From Hydrogenophaga sp. SL48 (GTDB lineage: Bacteria; Pseudomonadota; Gammaproteobacteria; Burkholderiales; Burkholderiaceae_C), in the NCBI RefSeq assembly GCF_021729865.1, contig NZ_CP063400.1, positions 1,736,001 to 1,800,000 of the forward strand: a stretch of DNA of 64,000 nt. The letters run 5' to 3'. The translations under genes were made by a program, and so were the position numbers. The notes under the pieces are model-generated. The model saw only the letters and a list, made by a program, of their open reading frames with translations, did no database searches and was not told the DNA's origin. The stretch's first letter is position 1. Each line of letters begins with the position of its first letter. This document shows positions 1 to 8,817 of the stretch, piece by piece.

Positions 1-32
1 AAAAAAGCCGGCGGGCTTGGCGCTCGCCGGCT
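1..32 (-). terminator. Rho-independent terminator after tctA
   Basis: Read on the minus strand, AGCCGGC and GCCGGCT (bases 32-26 and 12-6) form a stem that extends inward by two more G-C pairs around one mismatch, and a run of six T follows (bases 6-1). It lies just downstream of the tctA stop and would end the tctB-tctA transcript. It sits at the window edge, so the T run may continue further. Confidence 0.75.
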
Positions 33-52
33 TGCTCTGGGGCTGAACCCGG

Positions 53-1564
53 TCAGTCTTCGACGAAGGCTTCTTCGCGCTTCTTCTTGATCGACGGCAG
101 CAGCACGACCGTCAGCAGGATCGCGGCAATCGCCAGCAGCGAGGCCGACAGCGGACGGGTCACGAACACCGACCAGTCGCCACGCGAAATCAGCAGCGCA
201 CGGCGCAGGTACTCTTCCATCATCGGACCCAGGATCAGGCCCAGCAACAGTGGTGCGGGTTCGCAGCCCAGCTTGATGAACAGGTAACCGATGAAACCGA
301 AGATGGCCACCATCCAGATGTCGAAGCTGTTGTTGTTGGTCGAGTACACACCGATCGCACAGAACAGCAGGATGGCAGGGAACAGCCAGCGGTACGGCAC
401 GGTCAGCAGCTTGATCCAGATGCCGATCAGCGGCAGGTTCAGGATCACCAGCATCAGGTTGCCGATCCACATCGAGGCGATCAGGCCCCAGAACAGCTCG
501 GGGTTGCTGGTCATGACCTGCGGACCCGGCTGGATGTTGTGGATGGTCATGGCACCGACCATCAGCGCCATCACGGCGTTGGGCGGAATGCCCAGGGTCA
601 GCAGCGGGATGAACGAGGTTTGCGAACCGGCGTTGTTGGCCGACTCAGGGGCCGCCACACCGCGGATGTTGCCCTGGCCGAACGGCACTTCACCGGGCTT
701 CAGCTTGGTCTTCTTCTCGATCGTGTAGGCGGCGAAAGCAGACAGCAGCGCACCGCCACCGGGCAGGATGCCGAGCGCAGAACCCAGCGCCGTGCCACGC
801 AGAACCGCCGGCACCATGTTCTTGAAATCTTCTTTGGTCGGCATGATGCCTTCGACCTTGCCGGTGAAGACCTCGCGGTGTTCTTCGGGCTGCGACAGGT
901 TGTTGATGATTTCGCCGTAGCCGAACACGCCCATCGCGATCACGATGAAGCTGATACCGTCGGTGAGCTCGGGGATGTCAAAGCTGAACCGTGCCACGCC
1001 GGAGTTCACGTCGGTGCCCACCAGACCCAGCAGCAGGCCCAGCAGGATCATGGCCAGGGCCTTGATCAGCGAGCCGGAGGCCAGCACCACGGCACCGATC
1101 AGGCCGACAATCATGAGCGAGAAGTACTCGGCAGGGCCGAAGTTCAGCGCCATCTCGGTCAGCGGCGGCGCGAAGGCGGCCACGATCAGCGTGCCCACGC
1201 AGCCGGCGAAGAACGAGCCCAGACCGGCCGCCGCGAGAGCGGGGCCTGCCCTGCCCTTGCGCGCCATCTGGTAACCGTCGATCACCGTCACCACCGAGGA
1301 CGATTCACCGGGCAGGTTCACCAGGATGGCGGTGGTCGAGCCACCGTATTGCGCACCGTAATAGATGCCGGCCAGCATGATGAGCGCGGCCACCGGCGGC
1401 AGGCCGTAGGTGGCTGGCAGCAGCATGGCGATGGTCGCCACCGGGCCAATGCCTGGCAAAACGCCGATCAGCGTGCCCAGCAGGCAGCCGACGAAGGCGT
1501 ACATCAGGTTCTGGAGGGTGAACGCGACGCTGAAACCCAGCGAGAGGTTGTCAATCAATTCCAT
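53..1564 (-). CDS. tctA: Tripartite tricarboxylate transporter large permease TctA
   Basis: The large membrane subunit of a TTT-family secondary transporter, which takes up citrate-like carboxylates delivered by a periplasmic Bug/TctC receptor. The 503 residues match the family's usual length. The protein has the TctA internal duplication: GVLPGIGP at 34-41 with YGGSTTAILVNLPGE at 73-87, echoed by GILPGGG at 265-271 and the PESANNAGSQTSF/GIPP segment at about 306-328. Many hydrophobic helices are visible and the tail KKKREEAFVED is cytoplasmic-looking. It follows tctB by 15 bp, so the two are co-transcribed. The substrate cannot be read from the sequence. No receptor gene adjoins the pair; the only Bug receptor in the window is at about 60 kb, in another cluster. 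Confidence 0.95.
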   Translation of the reverse strand: MELIDNLSLGFSVAFTLQNLMYAFVGCLLGTLIGVLPGIGPVATIAMLLPATYGLPPVAALIMLAGIYYGAQYGGSTTAILVNLPGESSSVVTVIDGYQMARKGRAGPALAAAGLGSFFAGCVGTLIVAAFAPPLTEMALNFGPAEYFSLMIVGLIGAVVLASGSLIKALAMILLGLLLGLVGTDVNSGVARFSFDIPELTDGISFIVIAMGVFGYGEIINNLSQPEEHREVFTGKVEGIMPTKEDFKNMVPAVLRGTALGSALGILPGGGALLSAFAAYTIEKKTKLKPGEVPFGQGNIRGVAAPESANNAGSQTSFIPLLTLGIPPNAVMALMVGAMTIHNIQPGPQVMTSNPELFWGLIASMWIGNLMLVILNLPLIGIWIKLLTVPYRWLFPAILLFCAIGVYSTNNNSFDIWMVAIFGFIGYLFIKLGCEPAPLLLGLILGPMMEEYLRRALLISRGDWSVFVTRPLSASLLAIAAILLTVVLLPSIKKKREEAFVED

Positions 1565-1579
1565 GGTCGGTCCTTGAGA

Positions 1580-2068
1580 TCAGTTCGTCAGGAACGCAGG
1601 CCACACGGGGAACTGCAGGTTCAGCAATTTGACAAAGGCACCGTAGCTGCCGGCCGCCAGGATGGTGGCGAGAACCAGCGTGGCCTTGATCTTCATCCCC
1701 GGCTGCGCCATGCTGGCGATGAACACGAGCGCGTAGATGGCCACGATCAGGCCCATCGCGGGAAAGCCGATCGATGGCAGGCCGACGAGCAGCGCGCCAA
1801 AGGCCAAATTGGCCCCGAGCACGAAGCCCAGCGGGCGCCAGGCAAAGGCGCCGATCTTGTCGCCCCCGGGCCCTCCCTGTGTGAACGACTTGAACGTGAT
1901 GATCACGCCCAGAACCGCCAGGATGATGCCCAGCATGAGCGGGAAATAACCGGGTCCCATGCGGGCGGCGCCCCCCACCTGGTAGCTTTGGGCTCCCCAG
2001 GCGAAGCTGCCACCGACGGCGGCGAACATGAGTCCCGAAAAAAAGTCTTTTTGACTGGCGATGGCCAT
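1580..2068 (-). CDS. tctB: Tripartite tricarboxylate transporter small permease TctB
   Basis: The small membrane subunit of the TTT transporter, 162 residues with about four transmembrane helices, a common size for TctB. The N-terminus (FFSGLMFAAVGGSFAWGAQSY) and the following VGGAARMGPGYFP segment are typical of TctB. A strong ribosome site (GAGGAG) lies just ahead of the ATG at 2068 and fixes the start. It is the first gene of a two-gene operon with tctA. Upstream, where a tctC receptor gene is often found, there is only a 129-bp gap and then the end of an unrelated ankyrin gene. Confidence 0.9.
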   Translation of the reverse strand: MAIASQKDFFSGLMFAAVGGSFAWGAQSYQVGGAARMGPGYFPLMLGIILAVLGVIITFKSFTQGGPGGDKIGAFAWRPLGFVLGANLAFGALLVGLPSIGFPAMGLIVAIYALVFIASMAQPGMKIKATLVLATILAAGSYGAFVKLLNLQFPVWPAFLTN

Positions 2069-2197
2069 GGCTTGTCTCCTCGGATAAATAACAAGCGCGA
2101 TTCTGGGGGGCTTTGGCCTTGGCAGGCATGTGGGTTACACCTACAGCAGGCCCTCAGAATGGTGCGGTGGCGACAGCGTTTCTTCCCTTGTCCGGCT

Positions 2198-2878
2198 TCA
2201 CCGCTGCTGGGGGCGCCGTGCGCGCAGTGCGGCCGCCACCAGTTCGGCCATGTCATCCCGCCCCGCCCGGCGGGCGAAGTCCACTGCGGTCAGTCCTTGT
2301 TCGTTGCGCAGGGTGGGATCGGCACCCTCCTCAAGCAGAAGGCGCACGACGTCGGCATGACCGTAGTGGGCGGCCAGCATCAGCGGCGTGCTCTTGTTCG
2401 GCGACTCGGCATCGATGTAGGCATGGTGCTGCAGCATGAGACGCACCATCTCCACACTGTCGGATTCGGTGCGCGAGGCGGCGTAGTGCAGGGGCGTCCA
2501 GCCCGTCTTGTTGACCTCGGCTCCGTGCTGGATCAACCGTTTCGCGGACTCCAGCTGGCCCATGATGGCAGCGATCATCAGTGGGCTTTCCCCCTGGGCA
2601 TTGCGCGACTCCACTTTCACCGTGCCCTGGCTGAGCAGGAAATTCACCACCTTGGGCGAGTCTTCGCGCAGGGCCACGTGCAGCGCGTGGTCGCCTCGCT
2701 CGTTGCGGGTGTTCAGATCAAAGCCTCGCAGGGCCAGCTCGACCATGGCCGACTCGTTGTCCAGCTGGGCGGCTTTGAAAAAGTCGTCGAAAGAGCCCGC
2801 AGAAGCGGCAAAAGACGTCAAAAAAAGAACATACAGAACAATGTTCTTTTTCAGTTTTTTAAAGTGATGCATCTGCAT
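2198..2878 (-). CDS. Exported ankyrin-repeat protein
   Basis: A protein of about 226 residues with a basic, hydrophobic N-terminus ending in ASA, which reads as a cleavable signal peptide, followed by about five ankyrin repeats. Repeat cores are visible as GDHALHVALRE, GESPLMIAAIMGQ, GWTPLHYAASR, STPLMLAAHYGH and GLTAVDFARRAGR. Ankyrin repeats bind other proteins, and here they should act in the periplasm; the partner is unknown. The chosen ATG at 2878 lies one base after the tatD stop codon, which suggests coupled translation; a second ATG follows at 2872. A longer frame reaching 2932 would overlap tatD and has a poor N-terminus. It is the last gene of the mltG-to-tatD operon. Confidence 0.8.
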   Translation of the reverse strand: MQMHHFKKLKKNIVLYVLFLTSFAASAGSFDDFFKAAQLDNESAMVELALRGFDLNTRNERGDHALHVALREDSPKVVNFLLSQGTVKVESRNAQGESPLMIAAIMGQLESAKRLIQHGAEVNKTGWTPLHYAASRTESDSVEMVRLMLQHHAYIDAESPNKSTPLMLAAHYGHADVVRLLLEEGADPTLRNEQGLTAVDFARRAGRDDMAELVAAALRARRPQQR

Positions 2879-2879
2879 T

Positions 2880-3692
2880 TCAGCGCACCACCCGGTTGAA
2901 CAGCTGTTCAAAATTGCGGCTGGTCGCTTCACCCACTTCGTCCACGCTCAACCCCTTGATCTCGGCGATCTGTTGCGCCACGTGCGGCACGTACGACGGG
3001 TTGTTGGTCTTGCCGCGGTGCGGCACCGGCGCGAGATACGGGCTGTCGGTCTCGATCAGCAAGTGGTCCAGCGGCACGAACCGGGCGACCTCGCGCAGCT
3101 CGCTGGCGTTGCGAAACGTCAGAATGCCCGAGAAGGAGATGAAGAAATCCAGGTCCAGTGCTGCGCGGGCCACCGCTTCGGTTTCCGTGAAGCAGTGGAA
3201 CACGCCGCGGGATGGCGGCAGCGCTTCACCACCCGCGCTGGAGGCGAAACCGCCCTCTTCTTTCAGGATGGCCAGGGTGTCGTCAGATGCGCTGCGGGTG
3301 TGGATCACGAGCGGCAGGTCGGTCCCACGGCCGGCCTGAATGTGGACCCTGTAGCGGTCTCGCTGCCATTCCATGTCGGCGAGGCTTCGTCCGTTGAGGC
3401 GGTAGTAGTCCAGACCGGTTTCGCCAATGCCCACCACGCGCGGGCGCGCCGCACGCTCCAGGAGGTCTTGGAGGCTGGGCTCCTGAACCCCTTCGTTGTC
3501 CGGGTGCACGCCGACCGTGGACCACAGGTTGGTGTGGTCGCGCGCCAGAGCATGCACCGCCTCGAATTCTTCCAGCGTGGTGCAAATGCAGAGCGCGCGG
3601 TCGACCTGGGCCGTATCCATGGCCGAAAGAATGGCCGGCAACTGGGCGGTGAGCTCGGGAAAGCTCAGGTGGCAATGGGAGTCGGTGAACAT
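2880..3692 (-). CDS. tatD: TatD family metal-dependent hydrolase
   Basis: A TIM-barrel metallohydrolase of the TatD DNase family, 270 residues, the usual length. The metal site is complete to the eye: HxH at residues 6 and 8 (DSHCH), the glutamate in GIGETGLDY, histidines in PLVIHTRSA and GVFHCFTE, and the aspartate in LIETDSPYLAP. The PHRGKTNNPSYV segment near the C-terminus is also typical. Members have been linked to 3'-5' exonuclease activity and DNA repair. The gene is downstream of holB and pilZ, an order common in proteobacteria, so it probably belongs to the same operon. The exact paralogue (TatD, YcfH or YjjV type) is not certain; the holB neighbourhood favours YcfH. Confidence 0.92.
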   Translation of the reverse strand: MFTDSHCHLSFPELTAQLPAILSAMDTAQVDRALCICTTLEEFEAVHALARDHTNLWSTVGVHPDNEGVQEPSLQDLLERAARPRVVGIGETGLDYYRLNGRSLADMEWQRDRYRVHIQAGRGTDLPLVIHTRSASDDTLAILKEEGGFASSAGGEALPPSRGVFHCFTETEAVARAALDLDFFISFSGILTFRNASELREVARFVPLDHLLIETDSPYLAPVPHRGKTNNPSYVPHVAQQIAEIKGLSVDEVGEATSRNFEQLFNRVVR

Positions 3693-3750
3693 GCAGAGGA
3701 AACAGGTTCAAGGCATGCGGGCCACGTGGCCGGGCCTTGGAAACAGACGA

Positions 3751-4122
3751 TCAGATGGTCTGGGTGGGGCGATCGGAACCCAGGCTCGTGCCCAGGATCT
3801 CTTCGATCTTGAGTTTGAGGAGCCTCGACTTCTCGTCGGCCGGAAATCGGATGCCCACGCCCTGGGTGCGACCGCCTTGCGCCTTGGCCGGCGTCACCCA
3901 GGCCACCTTGCCGGCCACCGGATACCGCTGGGGATCGTCGGGCAGGCTGAGCAGCACGTACACATCATCGCCAATGCGGTAGTCGCGCGACGAGGGAATG
4001 AAGATGCCGCCCTCGGTGAACAGGGGGATGTAGGCGGCATACAGAGCCGCTTTCTCCTTGATGGAGAGCTGAATCACGCTCGGCCGCGACGACGCTGGGG
4101 TAGGGACGGGGCTGGTGCTCAT
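3751..4122 (-). CDS. pilZ: PilZ-domain protein (type IV pilus assembly type)
   Basis: A 123-residue single-domain PilZ protein directly after holB, the usual place for the founding PilZ protein required for type IV pilus biogenesis. The core reads LFTEGGIFIPSSRDYRIG, then DVYVLLSLPDD, then GKVAWVTP and QGVGIRFP. The RxxxR and (D/N)xSxxG motifs that bind cyclic di-GMP are absent, as expected for this subclass, which works through protein contacts with the pilus machinery. The ATG at 4122 is the first ATG in the frame; a TTG seven codons earlier is possible but less likely. The holB stop is 43 bp upstream. Confidence 0.88.
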   Translation of the reverse strand: MSTSPVPTPASSRPSVIQLSIKEKAALYAAYIPLFTEGGIFIPSSRDYRIGDDVYVLLSLPDDPQRYPVAGKVAWVTPAKAQGGRTQGVGIRFPADEKSRLLKLKIEEILGTSLGSDRPTQTI

Positions 4123-4165
4123 GGCGTCGAAGTTTAGCGGCAAACCCGGCCCGTGGCGCCAGGCA

Positions 4166-5203
4166 TCAGGTTCGCTGGGACGTGCGCGCGAGCGCCTGTC
4201 GCGTCGCCGCGACCCAGGCCTCCTGCATCAGACCCGGGTTGTAAGGGTGCTCCACCGTTCGGGCGGCCTGCATCAGCGCACCCGACCAGCGCGCCAACGC
4301 CATCCAGCGCGGCGCGGGTGGAAGGCTGTCGGCAGGGAAAAACCGGGGCGATGCACCGGCGGCCACCGACATCAGGTCGTGACACAGTTTTTGCAGCAGC
4401 TCCAGCTGTTGCGAGGCGGTCCAGTCGGACAGCAGCGACCAGTCTCCCTTGGCCAGCGCGCGCGGCAGTTCGCTCCAGCGCGCCGCAGCCAGACCGCTGC
4501 GCCCCCAGGCCAGCGCGTCGTCGGGTCGCCCACCCGAGGCCTGCAGCCAGACCCTCGCCTGTTCAGCGCCCGGGTCTTTGGCGCCCTCTGCCCGAGCCTG
4601 CGTCTGTAGCCATTCAAGCGCTTCGGCTTCGGCAGGCCAGGTCATCACATGGGTCTGGCAGCGGCTGCGGATGGTGGGCAACAACTGGTGCGTGGCCTCG
4701 CTGGCGAGCACGAAGCGGGTGTCGCCGGCCGGCTCTTCCAGTGTCTTGAGCAAGGCGTTGGCGGTCACGTGGTTCATGCGCTCGGCCGGGTACACCAGCA
4801 CCGCCGTGCCACGCCCGCGCGCGCTGGTGCGCTGCGCGAAAGCCACCATGTCGCGCATGGCGTCGACGCGGATTTCCTTGCTGGGCTTGCGCTTCTTGTC
4901 GTCGATCTCTTTCTGGGCGGATTCCGAGAGCGGCCAGCCGCGCTCCAGCAGCACCGTCTCCGGCATCAGCACCACCAGATCGGGGTGGGCGCGGCTGCCG
5001 ACCAGATGGCAGCTTCCGCACGCGCCACAGGCGCCCGCCGGCGTGGGTTGCTCGCACAACCAGGCCTGCGCCACGCCCAGGCCGAGATCGTATTGACCCA
5101 GGCCAGACGGTCCTTGCAGCAGCCAGGCGTGGCCGCGCTGGCTGAGCAATTGCGACAGCTGCCGCTGAATCCACGGCGCGGCGATGGCAGGCGTGGCGCT
5201 CAT
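4166..5203 (-). CDS. holB: DNA polymerase III subunit delta'
   Basis: A clamp-loader subunit of 345 residues. It shows the zinc-binding cysteines C50, C59, C62 and C65, the AAA+ sensor region [18 protein letters not shown], and an SRC motif at 180-182. The phosphate-binding loop GPSGLGQ (31-37) lacks the usual lysine, which is normal because delta' does not hydrolyse ATP. With delta and the tau/gamma subunits it opens the beta clamp and loads it on primed DNA. Its ATG overlaps the tmk stop by four bases (ATGA), so the two are translationally coupled. Confidence 0.95.
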   Translation of the reverse strand: MSATPAIAAPWIQRQLSQLLSQRGHAWLLQGPSGLGQYDLGLGVAQAWLCEQPTPAGACGACGSCHLVGSRAHPDLVVLMPETVLLERGWPLSESAQKEIDDKKRKPSKEIRVDAMRDMVAFAQRTSARGRGTAVLVYPAERMNHVTANALLKTLEEPAGDTRFVLASEATHQLLPTIRSRCQTHVMTWPAEAEALEWLQTQARAEGAKDPGAEQARVWLQASGGRPDDALAWGRSGLAAARWSELPRALAKGDWSLLSDWTASQQLELLQKLCHDLMSVAAGASPRFFPADSLPPAPRWMALARWSGALMQAARTVEHPYNPGLMQEAWVAATRQALARTSQRT

Positions 5204-5892
5204 CGGGGACCGCTGTTGGCCGCGACCATGATGGACAACCAGCCGCGCCGCACGAAGGTGCTGGTGAGCTGTTGCCAGACCTGGTGCCGGGGCTGATCGG
5301 CCTGGATGCGGGCAAACCGGCCGGGATCGGCCTCGGCCCGAACTGCGTAACCGGCGGCCACGTTGCGGAAGAAGTCCAGCGGCTGGGCCTCGAAACGGTC
5401 TGGCGCGCGCGCGTCGGCCAGGCGGGCGGCGGCCGTTTCGGGCGGCAGGTCAAACCACACGGTCAGGTCGGGCTGGCGCAGGGTGTTGGCCGGGGCGGCG
5501 GGCGTCGATTGCACCCAACGCTCCAGTGTCCCGAGCACGCCCAGATCAAACCCTCGTCCGCCGCCCTGGTAGGCAAAGGTCGCGTCGGTGAACCGGTCGC
5601 ACAACACCACCTCGCCGCGCGCCAGCGCCGGCTCGATCACATTCATCAGGTGGTCGCGCCGCGCGGCAAACACCAGCAGCGACTCGGTGAGCGGGTCCAT
5701 CGGATCGTTCAGCACCAGCGCGCGAAGCTTCTCGGCCAGCAGCGTGCCTCCAGGCTCGCGCGTCAGCGTGACGGTACGGCCTTGTCCGCGGAACGCGTCG
5801 GCCAGCCCGGCAATGTGGGTGGACTTGCCGGCACCGTCGATGCCTTCGAAGCTGATGAAGAGGCCTCGGGCCTGGGAAGTCGGGTGGGGCAT
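5200..5892 (-). CDS. tmk: Thymidylate kinase
   Basis: Phosphorylates dTMP to dTDP on the way to dTTP. The 230 residues fit the bacterial enzyme with a short N-terminal extension. The P-loop GIDGAGKS is at 17-24, the TREPGGT motif at 44-50, and the DRF variant of the DRY motif precedes [13 protein letters not shown]. The gene is 6 bp downstream of mltG and overlaps holB by four bases, the standard mltG-tmk-holB arrangement in proteobacteria. Confidence 0.97.
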   Translation of the reverse strand: MPHPTSQARGLFISFEGIDGAGKSTHIAGLADAFRGQGRTVTLTREPGGTLLAEKLRALVLNDPMDPLTESLLVFAARRDHLMNVIEPALARGEVVLCDRFTDATFAYQGGGRGFDLGVLGTLERWVQSTPAAPANTLRQPDLTVWFDLPPETAAARLADARAPDRFEAQPLDFFRNVAAGYAVRAEADPGRFARIQADQPRHQVWQQLTSTFVRRGWLSIMVAANSGPR

Positions 5893-5898
5893 GTTTGG

Positions 5899-6909
5899 TC
5901 AGCGCTGCAGCTGGTACTGGCGCACTGCCGCATTGTGTTCTTCCAGGGTGGCGCTGAAGACGCTGCTGCCGTCGCCGCGTGCCACGAAGTACAGCGCCGG
6001 CGTGGTGGCCGGCTGGACGGCGGCCTTCAGCGACGCCCAGCCCGGCATGGCAATCGGCGTGGGCGGCAAGCCGGCGCGGGTGTAGCTGTTGTAGGGCGTG
6101 TCGGCCAGCAGGTCGGCGCGGCGCAGGTTGCCGTCGAAGCGTTCACCCAGGCCGTAGATCACGGTGGGGTCGGTCTGCAGCCGCATGCCGATGCGCAGCC
6201 GGTTGCTGAACACGCCGCCCACCATTGCGCGATCGGCTTCGGTACCGGTTTCTTTTTCAATGATGCTCGCCAGGATCAGCGCCTCGTCGGGAGCACGCAG
6301 TGGCGAGGCCGGGTCGCGTTGCGCCCAGGCCTGGCCCAGCCGCTCTTCCATGGCCAGGGCGGCCTGGCGCAACACGCTGGAGGCCGGGGCATGGCGAACC
6401 ATGCGGTAGGTGTCGGGGAAAAACCGGCCTTCGGGATGGCGACCGGGGAAGCCGATGCGCGCCATCACGCCAGCCGCGTCCAGCCCCTCCAGGTCTTGCG
6501 TCAGGTCGGGCGAGCGCCGCACGGCGGCCAGCAGCTCGCGAAAGTTCCAGCCTTCCAGCAGAGTGAGGCTGCGCAGCGCCTGCTCCCCCTTCACGAGCTG
6601 GTTCAGCAAGCCTCGCGGCGTGGTGCCCGGCTTGATTTCATAGGTGCCGGCCTTGATGCCCCGCGCCTGCCCCGAGACCCGGAACCACGCGTACAGCAAA
6701 GTGGGCGGCGTGTTCACCCCCGCTTGAGTGACCGCTTCGGCCACGCCTCGGGCCGACGACCCAGGGGCGACCTGAAACTCCAGTGGCGACGCCGCACTCG
6801 CCCCGGCCGGCAAGGGCAGCGGCTGCCCTAACCACCACCACGCACCAGCTGCGGTCAGACCGGCCAACAACATGGGCACCAGCAGGAACCAAGTAAAAAA
6901 ACGTTTCAC
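5899..6909 (-). CDS. mltG: Endolytic murein transglycosylase MltG
   Basis: A membrane-anchored lytic transglycosylase that cuts nascent glycan strands and sets their length. The 336 residues begin with a single membrane anchor (about residues 5-27), followed by a LysM-like part and the YceG catalytic domain. The catalytic glutamate is E218 in LILASIIEKETG. The conserved PTPIAMPG and LYFVARGDGS segments follow. The start is a GTG with no strong ribosome site; no better ATG is in frame nearby. It heads the leftward operon mltG-tmk-holB-pilZ-tatD-ankyrin and is divergent from ygfZ across a 99-bp gap that must hold both promoters. Confidence 0.95.
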   Translation of the reverse strand: MKRFFTWFLLVPMLLAGLTAAGAWWWLGQPLPLPAGASAASPLEFQVAPGSSARGVAEAVTQAGVNTPPTLLYAWFRVSGQARGIKAGTYEIKPGTTPRGLLNQLVKGEQALRSLTLLEGWNFRELLAAVRRSPDLTQDLEGLDAAGVMARIGFPGRHPEGRFFPDTYRMVRHAPASSVLRQAALAMEERLGQAWAQRDPASPLRAPDEALILASIIEKETGTEADRAMVGGVFSNRLRIGMRLQTDPTVIYGLGERFDGNLRRADLLADTPYNSYTRAGLPPTPIAMPGWASLKAAVQPATTPALYFVARGDGSSVFSATLEEHNAAVRQYQLQR

Positions 6910-7008
6910 AGCAAGGAGGTCGGGGACTGGGCGCGGTCAGGCGCAGAAAGGGTCGGCGCATGATAATCGACCGCACTGTTTCACCCCACGGCACACGATG
7001 CCCCGCGC

Positions 7009-7947
7009 ATGACCACCAGCCCCACCGGACTCCCCCTCGCCGCAGCCCTGAACGGCGTAGCACCCTTGCCCCACCTGGGCGTGATTCGCGCACAAGGTGA
7101 AGAAGCGGCCAAGTTCCTTCACGGTCAGCTGACCAACGACTTCTCGCTGCTGGGCCTCTCCGAAGCGCGCCTGGCCGGGTTCTGCTCGGCCAAAGGGCGC
7201 CTGCTGGCCAGCTTCATCGGATTCAAGCGGGCGCACGACGACGTTCTTCTGGTGTGCAGCGCCGACCTGCTGCAGGCCACGCTCAAGCGTTTGTCCATGT
7301 TCGTGCTGCGCGCCAAGGCCAAGCTCAGCGACGCCAGCGCGGAATTCCAGCTCTGGGGCCTGGTGGGCGATGCCGTGCCGGCCGCGCTGCCCACCGCCCC
7401 TTGGAGCAAGCTCGACGCCGATGGCGCCCAGTTGGTGCGCCTGCATCCGGGGTCGGGCGTGGGCCGTGCGATGTGGGTGGCGCCGGTCGCCACGCCGGCT
7501 CCGGGCGGCGAGCGGCTGGCCGATGCCCAGTGGCGCTGGCTGGAGGTGATGAGCGGCGTGGCCACGCTCTCGCTACCGGTGGTGGAGGCCTTCGTGCCGC
7601 AGATGCTCAACCTCGAATCGGTCGGTGGCGTGAACTTCAAGAAGGGTTGTTACCCCGGCCAGGAAGTGGTCGCACGCAGCCAGTTTCGCGGCACGCTCAA
7701 GCGGCGCGCTTACGTGGTGCAGGGCGACGTGGCCATGGCATCGGGCCAGGAGGTCTTCCACGACAGCGATCCCTCTCAGCCGTGCGGCACCGTGGTCGAG
7801 GCCGCGCCGAACCCCGAGGCCGGCTGGAGCGCCATCGTCTCCATGCAGACCAGCGCAACCGAGGGCGGTCGGTTGCACCTCGCCGCCGCCGATGGCCCGG
7901 CGCTGAACCTGCTGCCCCTGCCCTACCCGCTGCTCGCGGACATTTGA
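7009..7947 (+). CDS. ygfZ: Folate-binding protein YgfZ
   Basis: A GcvT-like folate-binding protein of 312 residues that supports the assembly or repair of iron-sulfur clusters, with which it is linked genetically in E. coli. The family signature is KGCYPGQE at 212-219, with the conserved cysteine C214, followed by VVARSQFRGTLKRR. The gene is divergent from mltG and 16 bp upstream of an NRDE-family gene that could be co-transcribed. Confidence 0.93.
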   Translation: MTTSPTGLPLAAALNGVAPLPHLGVIRAQGEEAAKFLHGQLTNDFSLLGLSEARLAGFCSAKGRLLASFIGFKRAHDDVLLVCSADLLQATLKRLSMFVLRAKAKLSDASAEFQLWGLVGDAVPAALPTAPWSKLDADGAQLVRLHPGSGVGRAMWVAPVATPAPGGERLADAQWRWLEVMSGVATLSLPVVEAFVPQMLNLESVGGVNFKKGCYPGQEVVARSQFRGTLKRRAYVVQGDVAMASGQEVFHDSDPSQPCGTVVEAAPNPEAGWSAIVSMQTSATEGGRLHLAAADGPALNLLPLPYPLLADI

Positions 7948-7963
7948 AACCACCGGCCCCGGC

Positions 7964-8809
7964 ATGTGCCTGATCGCTTTCGCCATCGACGCCGACCCGG
8001 CCCGCCCGCTGCTGATCGCCGCCAACCGCGACGAGTTCTTCGACCGCCCCACCGAACCGCTGCACCGTTGGGCCCTGCCTGACGGATCGACGGTGCTGGC
8101 CGGGCGCGATCTGCGCGACGGTGGCACCTGGCTGGGTGTGGGTGAAAACGGCCGCGTGGCCATGCTCACCAACGTGCGCAGCGCCCAACCCGGGCCGGGC
8201 CGGCGCAGCCGGGGCGAGCTGCCGGCGCGCTGGCTCCTGGCCCACATCGACATGGACGACCTGATGGCCAACATCGATCCAGCACAGTACGGCGGGTTCA
8301 ACCTGATCGTGGGTGACTTCCATGCGGGCCTCTGGGCCTGGATCACCAACCGCGATCCCGAGCGACCTCACGAGGACGGTGTTGCAACGCTGCACCGCCA
8401 AAGGCTGTCGCCCGGCATCTATGGGGTCTCGAACGCGGCGCTGGACACCCCCTGGCCCAAGACACAACGCTTGAAGTCAGCGGTCGCCGAAGCGCTGCGC
8501 ACGTCGTCGATGCAGGACCAGCATCGGATGCTGAGCGAGGCACTGGCCGACCGCTCCACCGTCGCCGCTCAGGCTCTGCCGCAGACCGGTGTGCCGCCGG
8601 ACATCGAGCAGGCGCTGTCCAGTCCGTTCGTGGACATGACGGGGCGCGGATACGGAACCCGCAGCAGCCTGATCGCCAGCGTGACGCGCCACGGCGATGC
8701 CGGCGGACCGTGGAAGGTGCAGCTGGACGAATGGACCCACCGGACGAATGGCGCCAACCAGCATCGCTGGTCTGGCAACGAACGCCGCACCCACCAACTG
8801 GTCTGGTAA
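7964..8809 (+). CDS. NRDE (TANGO2-like) family protein
   Basis: A 281-residue member of the NRDE/TANGO2 family. The defining NRDE tetrad is at 21-24, followed by FFDRPTEPL, and cysteine is residue 2, as in the family, whose fold is related to Ntn hydrolases. Further family segments are GGTWLGVGENGRVAMLTN and YGTRSS near the C-terminus. The biochemical role in bacteria is not settled; eukaryotic TANGO2 has been connected with heme and lipid handling. It lies 16 bp after ygfZ and converges on the gene at 8818. Confidence 0.85.
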   Translation: MCLIAFAIDADPARPLLIAANRDEFFDRPTEPLHRWALPDGSTVLAGRDLRDGGTWLGVGENGRVAMLTNVRSAQPGPGRRSRGELPARWLLAHIDMDDLMANIDPAQYGGFNLIVGDFHAGLWAWITNRDPERPHEDGVATLHRQRLSPGIYGVSNAALDTPWPKTQRLKSAVAEALRTSSMQDQHRMLSEALADRSTVAAQALPQTGVPPDIEQALSSPFVDMTGRGYGTRSSLIASVTRHGDAGGPWKVQLDEWTHRTNGANQHRWSGNERRTHQLVW

Positions 8810-8817
8810 GGCGCCGC

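Noticed and set aside
539..2899. Long rightward open frame opposite tctA, tctB and the ankyrin gene
   Set aside because: Low-complexity composition rich in Arg, Gln and His, and it covers three supported genes and their promoters.
3751..4122. Possible defect in pilZ because the cyclic di-GMP motifs are missing
   Set aside because: The pilus-assembly class of PilZ proteins normally lacks them.
4166..5203. Possible defect in holB because the P-loop lacks lysine
   Set aside because: Delta' subunits do not bind ATP productively and normally lack a working P-loop.
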